This document shows, one piece after another, positions 56,831-64,000 of a DNA stretch of 64,000 nt. The notes beneath the pieces are model-generated. The model ran no database searches, was not told the DNA's origin, and was given only the letters and a program-made list of their open reading frames with translations. The stretch is from positions 2,830,001 to 2,894,000 of the forward strand of contig NZ_CP093280.1 of assembly GCF_026651855.1 (NCBI RefSeq). Reading direction: 5' to 3'. The DNA comes from Pseudomonas silvicola. Lineage in GTDB: Bacteria; Pseudomonadota; Gammaproteobacteria; Pseudomonadales; Pseudomonadaceae. Made by a program: the position numbers and the translations under genes. The stretch's first letter is position 1, and every line of letters starts with the position of its first letter.

Positions 56831-59283
56831 GCTGGCTCCGGTTCGACGGCGGCAAGGGAGAGGGGCGCCAGGCGCTGCCTGGGGGTTGCCCGGGCCAGGC
56901 GCAGGGCATTGAGCACCACGGTCAGGGAGCTGACCGACATGCCCACCGCAGCCCACACCGGGGTCACCCAGCCAGCGGCGGCAAAGGGCAGCATCAGGCC
57001 ATTGTACAACGCCGCCCAGGCCAGGTTCTGCACGATCACGCGGCGAGTGCGGCGAGCCAGCGCCATGGCCTGAACCAGGGTGCCCAGGTGGTTGTTCAAC
57101 AGCACCGCGTCGGCGCTGGTCTTGGCAAGGTCGGTGGCGCTGCCCATGGCCACGCTGATGTCGGCGGCGGCGAGCAAAGGCACGTCGTTGACGCCATCGC
57201 CCACAACAAGCACCGTGCGGCCTTCATGACGCAGGCGTTGCAGTTCAGCCAGCTTGGCCTCGGGTGCCAGGCTGCCGCGGGCGTGGTCGATGCCCAACTC
57301 GTCAGCCACTTGCTGAACCATGGGCGAGCTGTCTCCGGACAGCAGCAAGGTCTGCCAGCCCTGCACCCGGCAGGCCTCCAGCAAAGCCCAGGCGTCGTCG
57401 CGCAGGCGGTCGTCCAAGCCGAACCAGGCCAGCGCCTGGTGTGGATCGGCGAGCAGCAGCCATTGGCCGCGCGGGTCGGGTACCGGTGGCAGCGATATAC
57501 CTGCCAGCGCGCACGCCCACGCCGGGTTGCCGATGCGCAGGCGCTGGCCGTCGACCATGCCTTCCAGGCCTTGGCCTGGATGGCTGATGACCTGTTCGGC
57601 CGTGTACTGGGCAATACCGAAGGCGCATGCGATAGGGTGTTCAGAGTGGCTTTCCAGCGCGGTCGCCAGGGCCAGGCAGTGATCACCGTCGCGATGGGCC
57701 AAGGGGTGAACGCTGTGCAGCTGCAGGCGACCTTCGGTCAGCGTGCCGGTCTTGTCGAAGATCACCGTGTCGACCTGGTTCAGTCCTTCCAGCACATGGC
57801 CGCGGGTCAGCAGCAGGCCCAGGCGGTGCAGGCTCCCGGTGGCCGTGGCCAGTGCGGTGGGCGTGGCCAGCGACAGGGCGCAGGGGCAGTTGGCGACCAG
57901 CATGGCCAGCACCACCCAAAAGGCTCGGTCCGGGGCCAAGTGCCACCACCACAGGCCGACCAGCACCGCGCAGGCCAGGGAAAACAGCAGGAACCACTGG
58001 GCGGCACGGTCGGCCAATTGCGCCAAGCGCGGCTTTTCGGCCTGGGCCCGTTCCAGCAGGCGCACGATGGTGGACAGGCGCGTGTCCTGGCCCAGGGCGC
58101 TGACCCGCACGGTCAGGCTGCTGTCGACGTTGAGGGTGCCGGCGGTGACGTGCTGGCCCGCCTGGCGTGGCTGAGGCAAGTATTCGCCTGTCAGCAGTGA
58201 CTCGTCGACACTGGATTGCCCCTGCACGATCAGGCCGTCGGCAGGCACCACGGCGCCGGGCAATACCTGTACCTGGTCGCCCAATGCCAGCTCGCTGAGC
58301 AGGATGCGCTCGCCGATACCCCGGGCGTTCAGCCGCAGGCAGGAGGGGGGCAACAGGTTGACCAATTGCGCGGTGGCGGCGGCGGTGCGTTCACGGGCGC
58401 GGCGCTCCAGGTAGCGGCCGGCCAGCAGGAACAGGGCGAACATGCCCACGGCGTCGAAATACAGGTCGCCGTTGCCGCTGATGGCGGTCCAGATACCGGC
58501 GGCGTAGGCGCCACCGATCGCCAGTGAGACCGAGACGTCCATGGTCAGGTGGCGGGTACGCAGGTCGCGGGCGGCGCCACGAAAGAACGGCGCGCAGCTG
58601 TAGAAGACGATGGGTGTGGTCAGGAACATCGCCACCCAGCGCAGAATGATGTGCAGTTCCGGGCTGAGGTCGAGGTTGAAGGTAGGCCAGGTGGCCATGG
58701 TCGCCATCATTGCCTGGAACCATAGCAGCCCGGCCACGCCCAGCTGGCGTAGTGCCCGGCGGTTGTCGGCGGCCAGCTGTTCGGCAGCGCGGTCGGTCTG
58801 CCAGGGGTGCGCGGCATACCCGATATGGCGCAGTTCGCCGAGCAGCGCGCTGAGGGCACACTGGCCGGGGTGCCATTGCACGAACAGGCGGTGGTTGGAC
58901 AGGTTCAGGCGAGCCTCGACTACCCCGGGCAGGGCGCGCAGGTGCTTTTCGATCAACCAGCCGCAGGCGGCACAGGTGATGCCTTCGACCATCAGGGTCG
59001 CGTCGCGCAGTTCGCCCTGGCCACGCACGAAGCGTTGCTGGACATCGTCGCGGTCGTACAGCGCCAGTTCGTCGGGCAGTTGCCGGGGCAAGGCCTGGGG
59101 GTTGGCCGACGCCTGGTCACGGTGCTGGTAATAACCTTGCAGGCCGCCAGCGACAATGGCTTCGGCCACGGCCTGGCAGCCCGGGCAGCAGAACGCGCGG
59201 GGCTGGCCGAGCACCGTGGCGGTAAAGCGCTGGCTCGCGGGAACGGGCAGGGCGCAGTGGTAACAGGTGGCAGGTGGGTTCAT
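56809..59283 (-). CDS. ccoI: Copper-transporting P1B-ATPase CcoI (FixI)
   Basis: Copper ATPase of 824 residues for cbb3 oxidase assembly. The N-terminus has an extra Cys-rich metal module (CYHC at 7-10, CCPGC at 32-36), then an HMA domain with Cys104 and Cys107 (GITCAACGW). The membrane CPC motif is in NCPCALSLATPTALATA, the phosphorylation site is DKTGTLTEG, and the hinge is GDGVNDVPLLA. The ATG at 59283 is chosen because it precedes the Cys-rich start; a longer frame would run into ccoH. Confidence 0.96.
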   Translation of the reverse strand: MNPPATCYHCALPVPASQRFTATVLGQPRAFCCPGCQAVAEAIVAGGLQGYYQHRDQASANPQALPRQLPDELALYDRDDVQQRFVRGQGELRDATLMVEGITCAACGWLIEKHLRALPGVVEARLNLSNHRLFVQWHPGQCALSALLGELRHIGYAAHPWQTDRAAEQLAADNRRALRQLGVAGLLWFQAMMATMATWPTFNLDLSPELHIILRWVAMFLTTPIVFYSCAPFFRGAARDLRTRHLTMDVSVSLAIGGAYAAGIWTAISGNGDLYFDAVGMFALFLLAGRYLERRARERTAAATAQLVNLLPPSCLRLNARGIGERILLSELALGDQVQVLPGAVVPADGLIVQGQSSVDESLLTGEYLPQPRQAGQHVTAGTLNVDSSLTVRVSALGQDTRLSTIVRLLERAQAEKPRLAQLADRAAQWFLLFSLACAVLVGLWWWHLAPDRAFWVVLAMLVANCPCALSLATPTALATATGSLHRLGLLLTRGHVLEGLNQVDTVIFDKTGTLTEGRLQLHSVHPLAHRDGDHCLALATALESHSEHPIACAFGIAQYTAEQVISHPGQGLEGMVDGQRLRIGNPAWACALAGISLPPVPDPRGQWLLLADPHQALAWFGLDDRLRDDAWALLEACRVQGWQTLLLSGDSSPMVQQVADELGIDHARGSLAPEAKLAELQRLRHEGRTVLVVGDGVNDVPLLAAADISVAMGSATDLAKTSADAVLLNNHLGTLVQAMALARRTRRVIVQNLAWAALYNGLMLPFAAAGWVTPVWAAVGMSVSSLTVVLNALRLARATPRQRLAPLSLAAVEPEPACPRSIS

Positions 59284-59317
59284 AGGGTTCACAGGGGGAC
59301 GCCGCTTGGCTTGCATC

Positions 59318-59857
59318 TCAGCGACGCAGGTCTTCGGCGCCTTGCAGCGGTTCATCGCCGAGCACCAGGGGTTTGTCGGGCGCCACCTGCTCTTCCTCGA
59401 ACAAGCGCCAGGTCTGGCCATCCTGCACGCCCAGCAGTTCCACGAAACGTCGGCCCTGGACGTTGTCTACCACATGGCCTACATAACGGCCGCCACCGGC
59501 GGTGTTGAGGTCGATGCGCCGGTCTTTCTCGGGCTGGGTGGGGGAGATCAGGTTCAGGGTCAGTTGCGCCGGCTGGCTGCGCCCGCTCAGGCGCACGTCG
59601 ACCTCGCCGGTGAGGCTGTCCAGGCTGACTTCAGCGCGCTGCTGCAGGTCCTGGGCCAGGCGTTCGCGGTCAAGGGAACGGTTGATGCCCTTGCCGGCCT
59701 CGTAGTAGTTGTCATTCACCAGGTTGTCGGGGTGGCGCACGGCGATGGTCACCATCGACAGGGTCAGGGCCACCGAGCACAGCAGCATGCCGATCAGAAT
59801 CCAGGGCCAGAGGTGTTTGTACCAAGGGGTAGCGGCGTTGGCCGTGGCGTTGAACAT
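59318..59857 (-). CDS. ccoH: cbb3 oxidase maturation protein CcoH (FixH family)
   Basis: Protein of 179 residues with one N-terminal membrane helix (LWPWILIGMLLCSVALTLSMV, about residues 18-38), the FixH motif VNDNYYEAGKGINRSLDRER, and a periplasmic beta domain. It is needed for stable cbb3 assembly. It starts 9 bp after the ccoG stop, within ccoGHIS. Confidence 0.93.
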   Translation of the reverse strand: MFNATANAATPWYKHLWPWILIGMLLCSVALTLSMVTIAVRHPDNLVNDNYYEAGKGINRSLDRERLAQDLQQRAEVSLDSLTGEVDVRLSGRSQPAQLTLNLISPTQPEKDRRIDLNTAGGGRYVGHVVDNVQGRRFVELLGVQDGQTWRLFEEEQVAPDKPLVLGDEPLQGAEDLRR

Positions 59858-59866
59858 GGGGGTTCC

Positions 59867-61279
59867 TTAGCGTACTTGGGGGCCGATGAAACGGCTTTTG
59901 GCTTGCACGTGCACATCCCCATCGTCGGCATCCCTGAGGCTGAACTGCACCTCGTTGGTGCTCGAGGGCAGGTGTTCCGGCGCCACTGACAACTCGGCCG
60001 GCACGCTGACGATATCGCCAGCCGCCACCTGCACCTCGTTCCTGCCTTGCAGGCGCAGATCAGGCAGGCCGCTGGCCTCGATCAGGTAGGTGTGCGCGCG
60101 CTGGTCCTTGTTCATGATCTTCAGGCTATAGACGTTCTCGACGCGGCCCTCGGCATTCTCCCGGTACAGCACGCGGTCCTTGCTGACGTCGAAACCCACC
60201 AGGGTGCGGGTCATGAACGCTGCGGCCAGCACGCCGATCATCACCAGCAGCACCACGGCGTAGGCGATCAGGCGTGGGCGCAGGGGGTGAGTCTGCTGGC
60301 CGTTGAGGTTGTGCTCGGTGGTGTAGCTGATCAGCCCGCGGGGGTAATCCATCTTGTCCATGATGCTGTCGCAGGCATCGATGCACGCCGCACAGCCGAT
60401 GCACTCGATCTGCAGGCCGTCGCGGATGTCGATGCCCGTAGGGCACACTTGCACGCACATCGTGCAATCGATGCAGTCGCCCAGGCCCATCGCCTGGTAG
60501 TCAGCGTCTTTCTTGCGTGGCCCGCGTTTTTCGCCCCGGCGCGGGTCGTAGGACACGATGAGGGTGTCCTTGTCGAACATCACGCTCTGGAAGCGTGCGT
60601 AAGGGCACATGTAGATGCATACCTGCTCGCGCAGCCAGCCGGCGTTGCCGTAGGTGGCCAGGGTGAAAAAACCGACCCAGAAATACGCCCAGCCGTCGGC
60701 ATGGCCGGTGAAGAACTGGGTCGCCAGTTCGCGAATGGGCGAGAAGTAGCCGACGAACGTCATGCCCGTGACGAAGCCGATCAGCAGCCACAAGCTGTGC
60801 TTGGCCAGCTTGCGCAGGCATTTGCTGGCGCCCATGGGCGCCTTGTCCAGCTTGATGCGCTGGTTGCGGTCGCCTTCGGTGACCTTTTCACACCACATGA
60901 AAATCCATGTCCATACGCTTTGCGGGCAGGTGTAGCCGCACCACACCCTGCCTGCGAACACGGTGATGAAGAACAGCCCGAAGGCGCTGACGATGAGAAT
61001 ACCCGACAGCAGGATGAAATCCTGGGGCCAGAACGTGGCCCCGAAAATGTAGAACTTGCGCTCCGGCAGGTTCCACCACACCGCCTGGTGGCCACCCCAG
61101 TCCAGCCACACCACGCCGAAGTACAACGCAAACAGAAACGCCCCGCCCACCCGTCGCAGGTTGCGGAATACCCCGGTGAAGGCCCGGGTGTAGATCTTCT
61201 CCCGCGAAGCGTACAGGTCGACGCCCTCGCCCTTGGGGGGCGGTGGGGTGACGTCGTGCAGCGGAATCTGCTTGCTCAT
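59867..61279 (-). CDS. ccoG: cbb3 accessory iron-sulfur protein CcoG
   Basis: Membrane protein of 470 residues with several helices and two [4Fe-4S] ferredoxin motifs: CIDCTMCVQVCPTGIDIRDG and CIGCAACIDACDSIMDK (about residues 265-310). An extra CGYTCPQSVW motif lies near residue 113. CcoG acts as a cupric reductase in copper delivery to cbb3 oxidase. A C-terminal Ig-like periplasmic domain follows the last helix. It is 84 bp after ccoP, with a hairpin in between. Confidence 0.95.
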   Translation of the reverse strand: MSKQIPLHDVTPPPPKGEGVDLYASREKIYTRAFTGVFRNLRRVGGAFLFALYFGVVWLDWGGHQAVWWNLPERKFYIFGATFWPQDFILLSGILIVSAFGLFFITVFAGRVWCGYTCPQSVWTWIFMWCEKVTEGDRNQRIKLDKAPMGASKCLRKLAKHSLWLLIGFVTGMTFVGYFSPIRELATQFFTGHADGWAYFWVGFFTLATYGNAGWLREQVCIYMCPYARFQSVMFDKDTLIVSYDPRRGEKRGPRKKDADYQAMGLGDCIDCTMCVQVCPTGIDIRDGLQIECIGCAACIDACDSIMDKMDYPRGLISYTTEHNLNGQQTHPLRPRLIAYAVVLLVMIGVLAAAFMTRTLVGFDVSKDRVLYRENAEGRVENVYSLKIMNKDQRAHTYLIEASGLPDLRLQGRNEVQVAAGDIVSVPAELSVAPEHLPSSTNEVQFSLRDADDGDVHVQAKSRFIGPQVR

Positions 61280-61306
61280 CAGTGAGCCTCACGGTGGGAC
61301 GGTGTG

Positions 61307-61330
61307 CCGCTTCGGTACCTGCCGAAGCGG
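61307..61330. terminator. Stem-loop between ccoP and ccoG
   Basis: A perfect 9-bp stem (CCGCTTCGG at 61307-61315 with CCGAAGCGG at 61322-61330) and 6-nt loop, without a T tract. It could partly end or protect the ccoNOQP mRNA and so lower expression of ccoGHIS. Confidence 0.6.
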
Positions 61331-61363
61331 TCATTGTCGATCGGGTGCTGCGACTCGGTTGTG

Positions 61364-62338
61364 CTAGTCCGCTGTTTTATCTTCTCCATGCGACAGGCTA
61401 TACACATACGCCGCCAGCAAGTGCACCTTGTCCTTGCCCTGCAACAGTTCCTGCGCCGGCATCTGGCCCTGACGGCCGTAGCGGATGGTCTGTTGCAACT
61501 GGGCGAAGCTTGAGCCGTAGATGAACGCCTGCGGGTGGGTGAGGTTGGGCGCGCCCATGGCCGGGGTGCCTTTGCCTTCGGGGCCGTGGCACGCCACGCA
61601 ATTGGCGGCGAAGATTTTCTGGCCGTTGGCGGCGTCGGCCTTGGCGCCTTCGGGCAGGGGGCGGCCGTCCAGTTGGGCAATGATGAAGGCCGCCACGTCG
61701 GCCACACCCTGTTCACCGATCACCTCGGCCCAGGCCGGCATCACCGCATGGCGACCGCCCAGGATGGTGGTCTCGATGGTCTGCGGGTCGCCGCCCCAGC
61801 GCCAGTCCTGGTCGGTGAGGTTGGGGAAGCCGTAGGCGCCCTTGGCATCAGAGCCGTGGCACACCGAGCAGTTGCTGGCAAACAACCGGCCCCCCATTTT
61901 CAGGGCCTGGGGATCCTTGGCCACGTCTTCGATGGGCATGGCCGCGAACTTGGCGTAGATGGGGCCGAAGCGCGCATCGGCACGGGCCATTTCCTTTTCC
62001 CATTCGTGCACGCCGGTCCACCCGGCCTTGCCGTCGGAAAACTGCTTCCGGGTGTCGTTGTCCAGGTACTGGTAGCCCGGCAGCAGCCCGGTCCAGCTGC
62101 CCAGGCCGGGGTACAGGCTCAGGTAGCCGAGGGCGAAGACGATGGTGCCCACGAACAGCAGGAACCACCATTTGGGCAGCGGGTTGTCGTATTCCTCGAT
62201 GCCATCGAAGGAGTGGCCCACCGTTTCCTCGGTGGCCTCGCTGCGCTGGCCGCGGCGGGTCGAGAACAGCAGCCAGGTCAGGGCCACGATAGTGCCCAGG
62301 GTCAGGACGGTTACGTACAGGCTCCAAAACGTTGTCAT
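61364..62338 (-). CDS. ccoP: cbb3 cytochrome oxidase subunit CcoP (diheme)
   Basis: Membrane-anchored diheme cytochrome c of 324 residues. It has two N-terminal helices (about residues 5-25 and 57-77) and heme motifs CSVCH (157-161) and CVACH (247-251), with axial-Met regions nearby. It passes electrons to CcoO and CcoN. It depends on the Ccm system encoded earlier in this window. It overlaps ccoQ by 4 bp. Confidence 0.97.
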   Translation of the reverse strand: MTTFWSLYVTVLTLGTIVALTWLLFSTRRGQRSEATEETVGHSFDGIEEYDNPLPKWWFLLFVGTIVFALGYLSLYPGLGSWTGLLPGYQYLDNDTRKQFSDGKAGWTGVHEWEKEMARADARFGPIYAKFAAMPIEDVAKDPQALKMGGRLFASNCSVCHGSDAKGAYGFPNLTDQDWRWGGDPQTIETTILGGRHAVMPAWAEVIGEQGVADVAAFIIAQLDGRPLPEGAKADAANGQKIFAANCVACHGPEGKGTPAMGAPNLTHPQAFIYGSSFAQLQQTIRYGRQGQMPAQELLQGKDKVHLLAAYVYSLSHGEDKTAD

Positions 62339-62538
62339 TGCTTGTCACTCCTGGACGCGCGCGCTTGCGCCTGGGCTTGTTCTACCTTGGCGATGGCGTC
62401 GGGGTCGTCGGCGAACGGCAGCAAGGTGGCTTCGTCGAAGTCCTTCTTGCGCCGGCTGCTGAACACCCACAACGCCAGGCCGATGAAGGCCACCATCACC
62501 ACGACGGTGCCCAGGCCTCGGATGGTTCCGATATCCAT
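62335..62538 (-). CDS. ccoQ: cbb3 oxidase subunit CcoQ
   Basis: Small membrane protein of 67 residues with one helix ([20 protein letters not shown]) and the typical [17 protein letters not shown] tail. It stabilises the cbb3 complex. The ATG at 62538 is used; an ATG three codons earlier is possible. It lies between ccoO and ccoP, as is usual. Confidence 0.95.
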   Translation of the reverse strand: MDIGTIRGLGTVVVMVAFIGLALWVFSSRRKKDFDEATLLPFADDPDAIAKVEQAQAQARASRSDKQ

Positions 62539-62543
62539 GTGCG

Positions 62544-63152
62544 TCACCGTTTGCTTTTGATGAGGGTGCCAAGGCCTTGCAGGTAGGCCACCAGTGCGTC
62601 CATTTCGGTCTTGCCCTTGACGGCCGCTTCGGCGCCGGCGATATCGGCGTCGGTATAGGGCACGCCCAGCTCGCGCATCACTTGCATCTTGCGCGCTGTC
62701 AGCTTGCCGTCCAGGCGGTTTTCCACCAGGAACGGGTAGGCCGGCATCACCGACTCGGGCACCACGTTGCGCGGGTTGTACAGGTGCGCGCGGTGCCAGT
62801 CATCGGAGTAGCGGCCACCCACCCGGGCCAGGTCCGGGCCTGTGCGTTTGGAACCCCACAGGAAGGGGTGGTCCCATACGCTTTCACCGGCCACCGAGTA
62901 GTGGCCGTAGCGCTCGGTCTCGGCGCGGAACGGGCGGATCATCTGCGAATGGCAGCCTACGCAGCCGTTGGCGATGAACACGTCGCGGCCTTCCAGCTCC
63001 AGGGCCGGGCGTGGCTTCATGCCTTCGATGGGCTTGTTGGTCACGTCCTGGAAAAACAGCGGGACGATCTGGGTCAGGCCGCCGATGCTCACGGCAATGA
63101 CCATGAAGAAGGCCAGCAGGCCGATGTTCTTCTCCAGCGTTTCATGTTTCAT
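62544..63152 (-). CDS. ccoO: cbb3 cytochrome oxidase subunit CcoO (monoheme)
   Basis: Membrane-bound cytochrome c of 202 residues with one N-terminal helix and the heme motif CVGCH (Cys64, Cys67, His68) in [14 protein letters not shown]. The MPAYPFL segment supplies the axial Met. Its start overlaps the ccoN stop by one base. Confidence 0.97.
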   Translation of the reverse strand: MKHETLEKNIGLLAFFMVIAVSIGGLTQIVPLFFQDVTNKPIEGMKPRPALELEGRDVFIANGCVGCHSQMIRPFRAETERYGHYSVAGESVWDHPFLWGSKRTGPDLARVGGRYSDDWHRAHLYNPRNVVPESVMPAYPFLVENRLDGKLTARKMQVMRELGVPYTDADIAGAEAAVKGKTEMDALVAYLQGLGTLIKSKR

Positions 63153-64000
63153 CAGTGCGCCCCCACGACAGCGATGCGGGTGGCCGCCTCGGCTTCTTCA
63201 GGGGTGGCGGCACGCACGGTGCGCCACACGTTCCAGGCCATCAGCAACATGCCGCTGGCGAAGAACGAACCGCCCAGCGCGCGTACGATGTAGCCCGGTT
63301 TGCTGGCCTGCAGGGCCTCGACGAAGGAATAGGTGAGGGTGCCGTCATCATTGATGGCACGCCACATCAGGCCCTGGGTGATGCCGTTCACCCACATGGA
63401 GGCGATGTAGAGCACGGTGCCGATGGTGGCCAGCCAGAAATGCGCGTTGATCAGGCCGATGCTGTGCATCTGCGGGCGGCCGAACAGTTTCGGGATCATG
63501 TGGTACACGGCGCCGATGGAAATCATCGCCACCCAGCCCAGTGCCCCGGCGTGCACGTGGCCGATGGTCCAGTCGGTGTAGTGGGACAGCGAGTTCACCG
63601 TCTTGATGGCCATCATCGGGCCTTCGAACGTGGACATGCCATAGAAGGCCAGTGACACCACCAGGAAACGCAGGATCGGGTCGGTGCGCAATTTATGCCA
63701 GGCCCCCGACAGGGTCATCATGCCGTTGATCATGCCGCCCCAGCTGGGCGCCAGCAGGATGATCGACATCACCATGCCCAGCGATTGTGCCCAGTCGGGC
63801 AGGGCGGTGTAGTGCAGGTGGTGCGGGCCGGCCCAGATGTACAGGGTGATCAATGCCCAGAAGTGCACGATGGACAGTCGGTAGGAGTAGATCGGCCGCT
63901 CCGCCTGCTTGGGCACGAAGTAATACATCATGCCCAGGAAACCGGTGGTGAGGAAAAAGCCCACGGCGTTGTGGCCGTACCACCACTGGATCATCGCGTC
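63152..64000 (-). CDS. ccoN: cbb3 cytochrome oxidase catalytic subunit CcoN, 5' end missing
   Basis: The C-terminal 282 residues of the heme-copper catalytic subunit, which reduces oxygen to water. The gene continues past the end of the window. Visible landmarks are [32 protein letters not shown] (with the copper-ligand His pair), the H-rich [18 protein letters not shown], and [12 protein letters not shown]. High-affinity oxidases of this type work at low oxygen and are normally ANR-controlled; the promoter lies outside the window. Confidence 0.97.
   Translation of the reverse strand, partial: DAMIQWWYGHNAVGFFLTTGFLGMMYYFVPKQAERPIYSYRLSIVHFWALITLYIWAGPHHLHYTALPDWAQSLGMVMSIILLAPSWGGMINGMMTLSGAWHKLRTDPILRFLVVSLAFYGMSTFEGPMMAIKTVNSLSHYTDWTIGHVHAGALGWVAMISIGAVYHMIPKLFGRPQMHSIGLINAHFWLATIGTVLYIASMWVNGITQGLMWRAINDDGTLTYSFVEALQASKPGYIVRALGGSFFASGMLLMAWNVWRTVRAATPEEAEAATRIAVVGAH

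Overview
The window is chromosomal DNA from a gamma-proteobacterium of the genus Pseudomonas, most likely near the P. putida group. Evidence: high-GC codon use; the fabD-fabG-acpP-fabF-pabC-mltG-tmk-holB-pilZ block; an rgsA-like sRNA; an ANR regulator of Pseudomonas length; a cbb3 oxidase cluster with perfect ANR boxes; and two families of REP-like palindromes. It is mostly core genome, with short accessory stretches and several repeat-driven rearrangements. Comparisons with other genomes are from memory and are marked as such.

Layout. 1-8.1 kb (+): fatty acid synthesis (fabD partial, fabG, acpP, fabF), then pabC, mltG, tmk, holB, pilZ and a TatD-family nuclease, many overlapping by a few bases. 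8.1-11.0 kb: a minus-strand sRNA (rgsA-like), a TetR regulator, a DUF4823 lipoprotein, a DUF1285 protein and a cupin. 11.0-14.8 kb: tRNA-Asn, an aromatic aminotransferase, a LexA-type box and uvrB. 14.8-15.7 kb: an array of eight palindromic units, mostly with an exact 119-bp period. 15.7-17.6 kb (-): an unlinked FliK-like/FlhB-C-like pair. 17.8-25.1 kb (+): the full cytochrome c maturation operon ccmABCDEFGHI plus a lipoprotein. 25.1-28.9 kb: two uncharacterised genes, and a 951-bp tandem duplication that left truncated copies of a DUF5666-like gene and of sbp beside the intact genes. 28.9-30.7 kb (-): a potassium channel and a urea transporter. 30.7-35.0 kb: glyoxylate carboligase pathway (gcl, hyi, glxR) divergent from a GlcG-like gene, with two TTGTATACAA palindromes between them. 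35.0-44.6 kb: TetR regulator and an MdtABC-type RND pump with its outer-membrane lipoprotein. 44.6-48.0 kb: DUF808 protein, FCD-type GntR regulator, an orphan periplasmic binding protein and a left-handed beta-helix protein. 48.1-53.1 kb: dnaX, ybaB, an MDR oxidoreductase, recR, apt. 53.1-64.0 kb: anr, an unknown coiled-coil protein, hemN, a TauE/SafE-like protein, ccoS-I-H-G and ccoP-Q-O-N (ccoN partial at the window end).

Functional links. The Ccm system attaches heme to the c-type subunits CcoO and CcoP. CcoI supplies copper to the same oxidase. HemN makes heme without oxygen, and ANR controls the low-oxygen programme; perfect ANR boxes lie upstream of anr and hemN. gcl-hyi-glxR converts glyoxylate to glycerate. 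The fab, tmk, holB, dnaX and recR genes are housekeeping.

Most worth a second look: the 951-bp mosaic duplication with a 13-bp junction, the 119-bp REP array at a possible synteny breakpoint, the orphan FliK/FlhB-C pair, the shortened glyoxylate cluster with a REP where ttuD/pykF usually lie, and the coiled-coil gene facing anr across an ANR box. I did not find a convincing wholly new system such as a defence island, a CRISPR array or a biosynthetic cluster.
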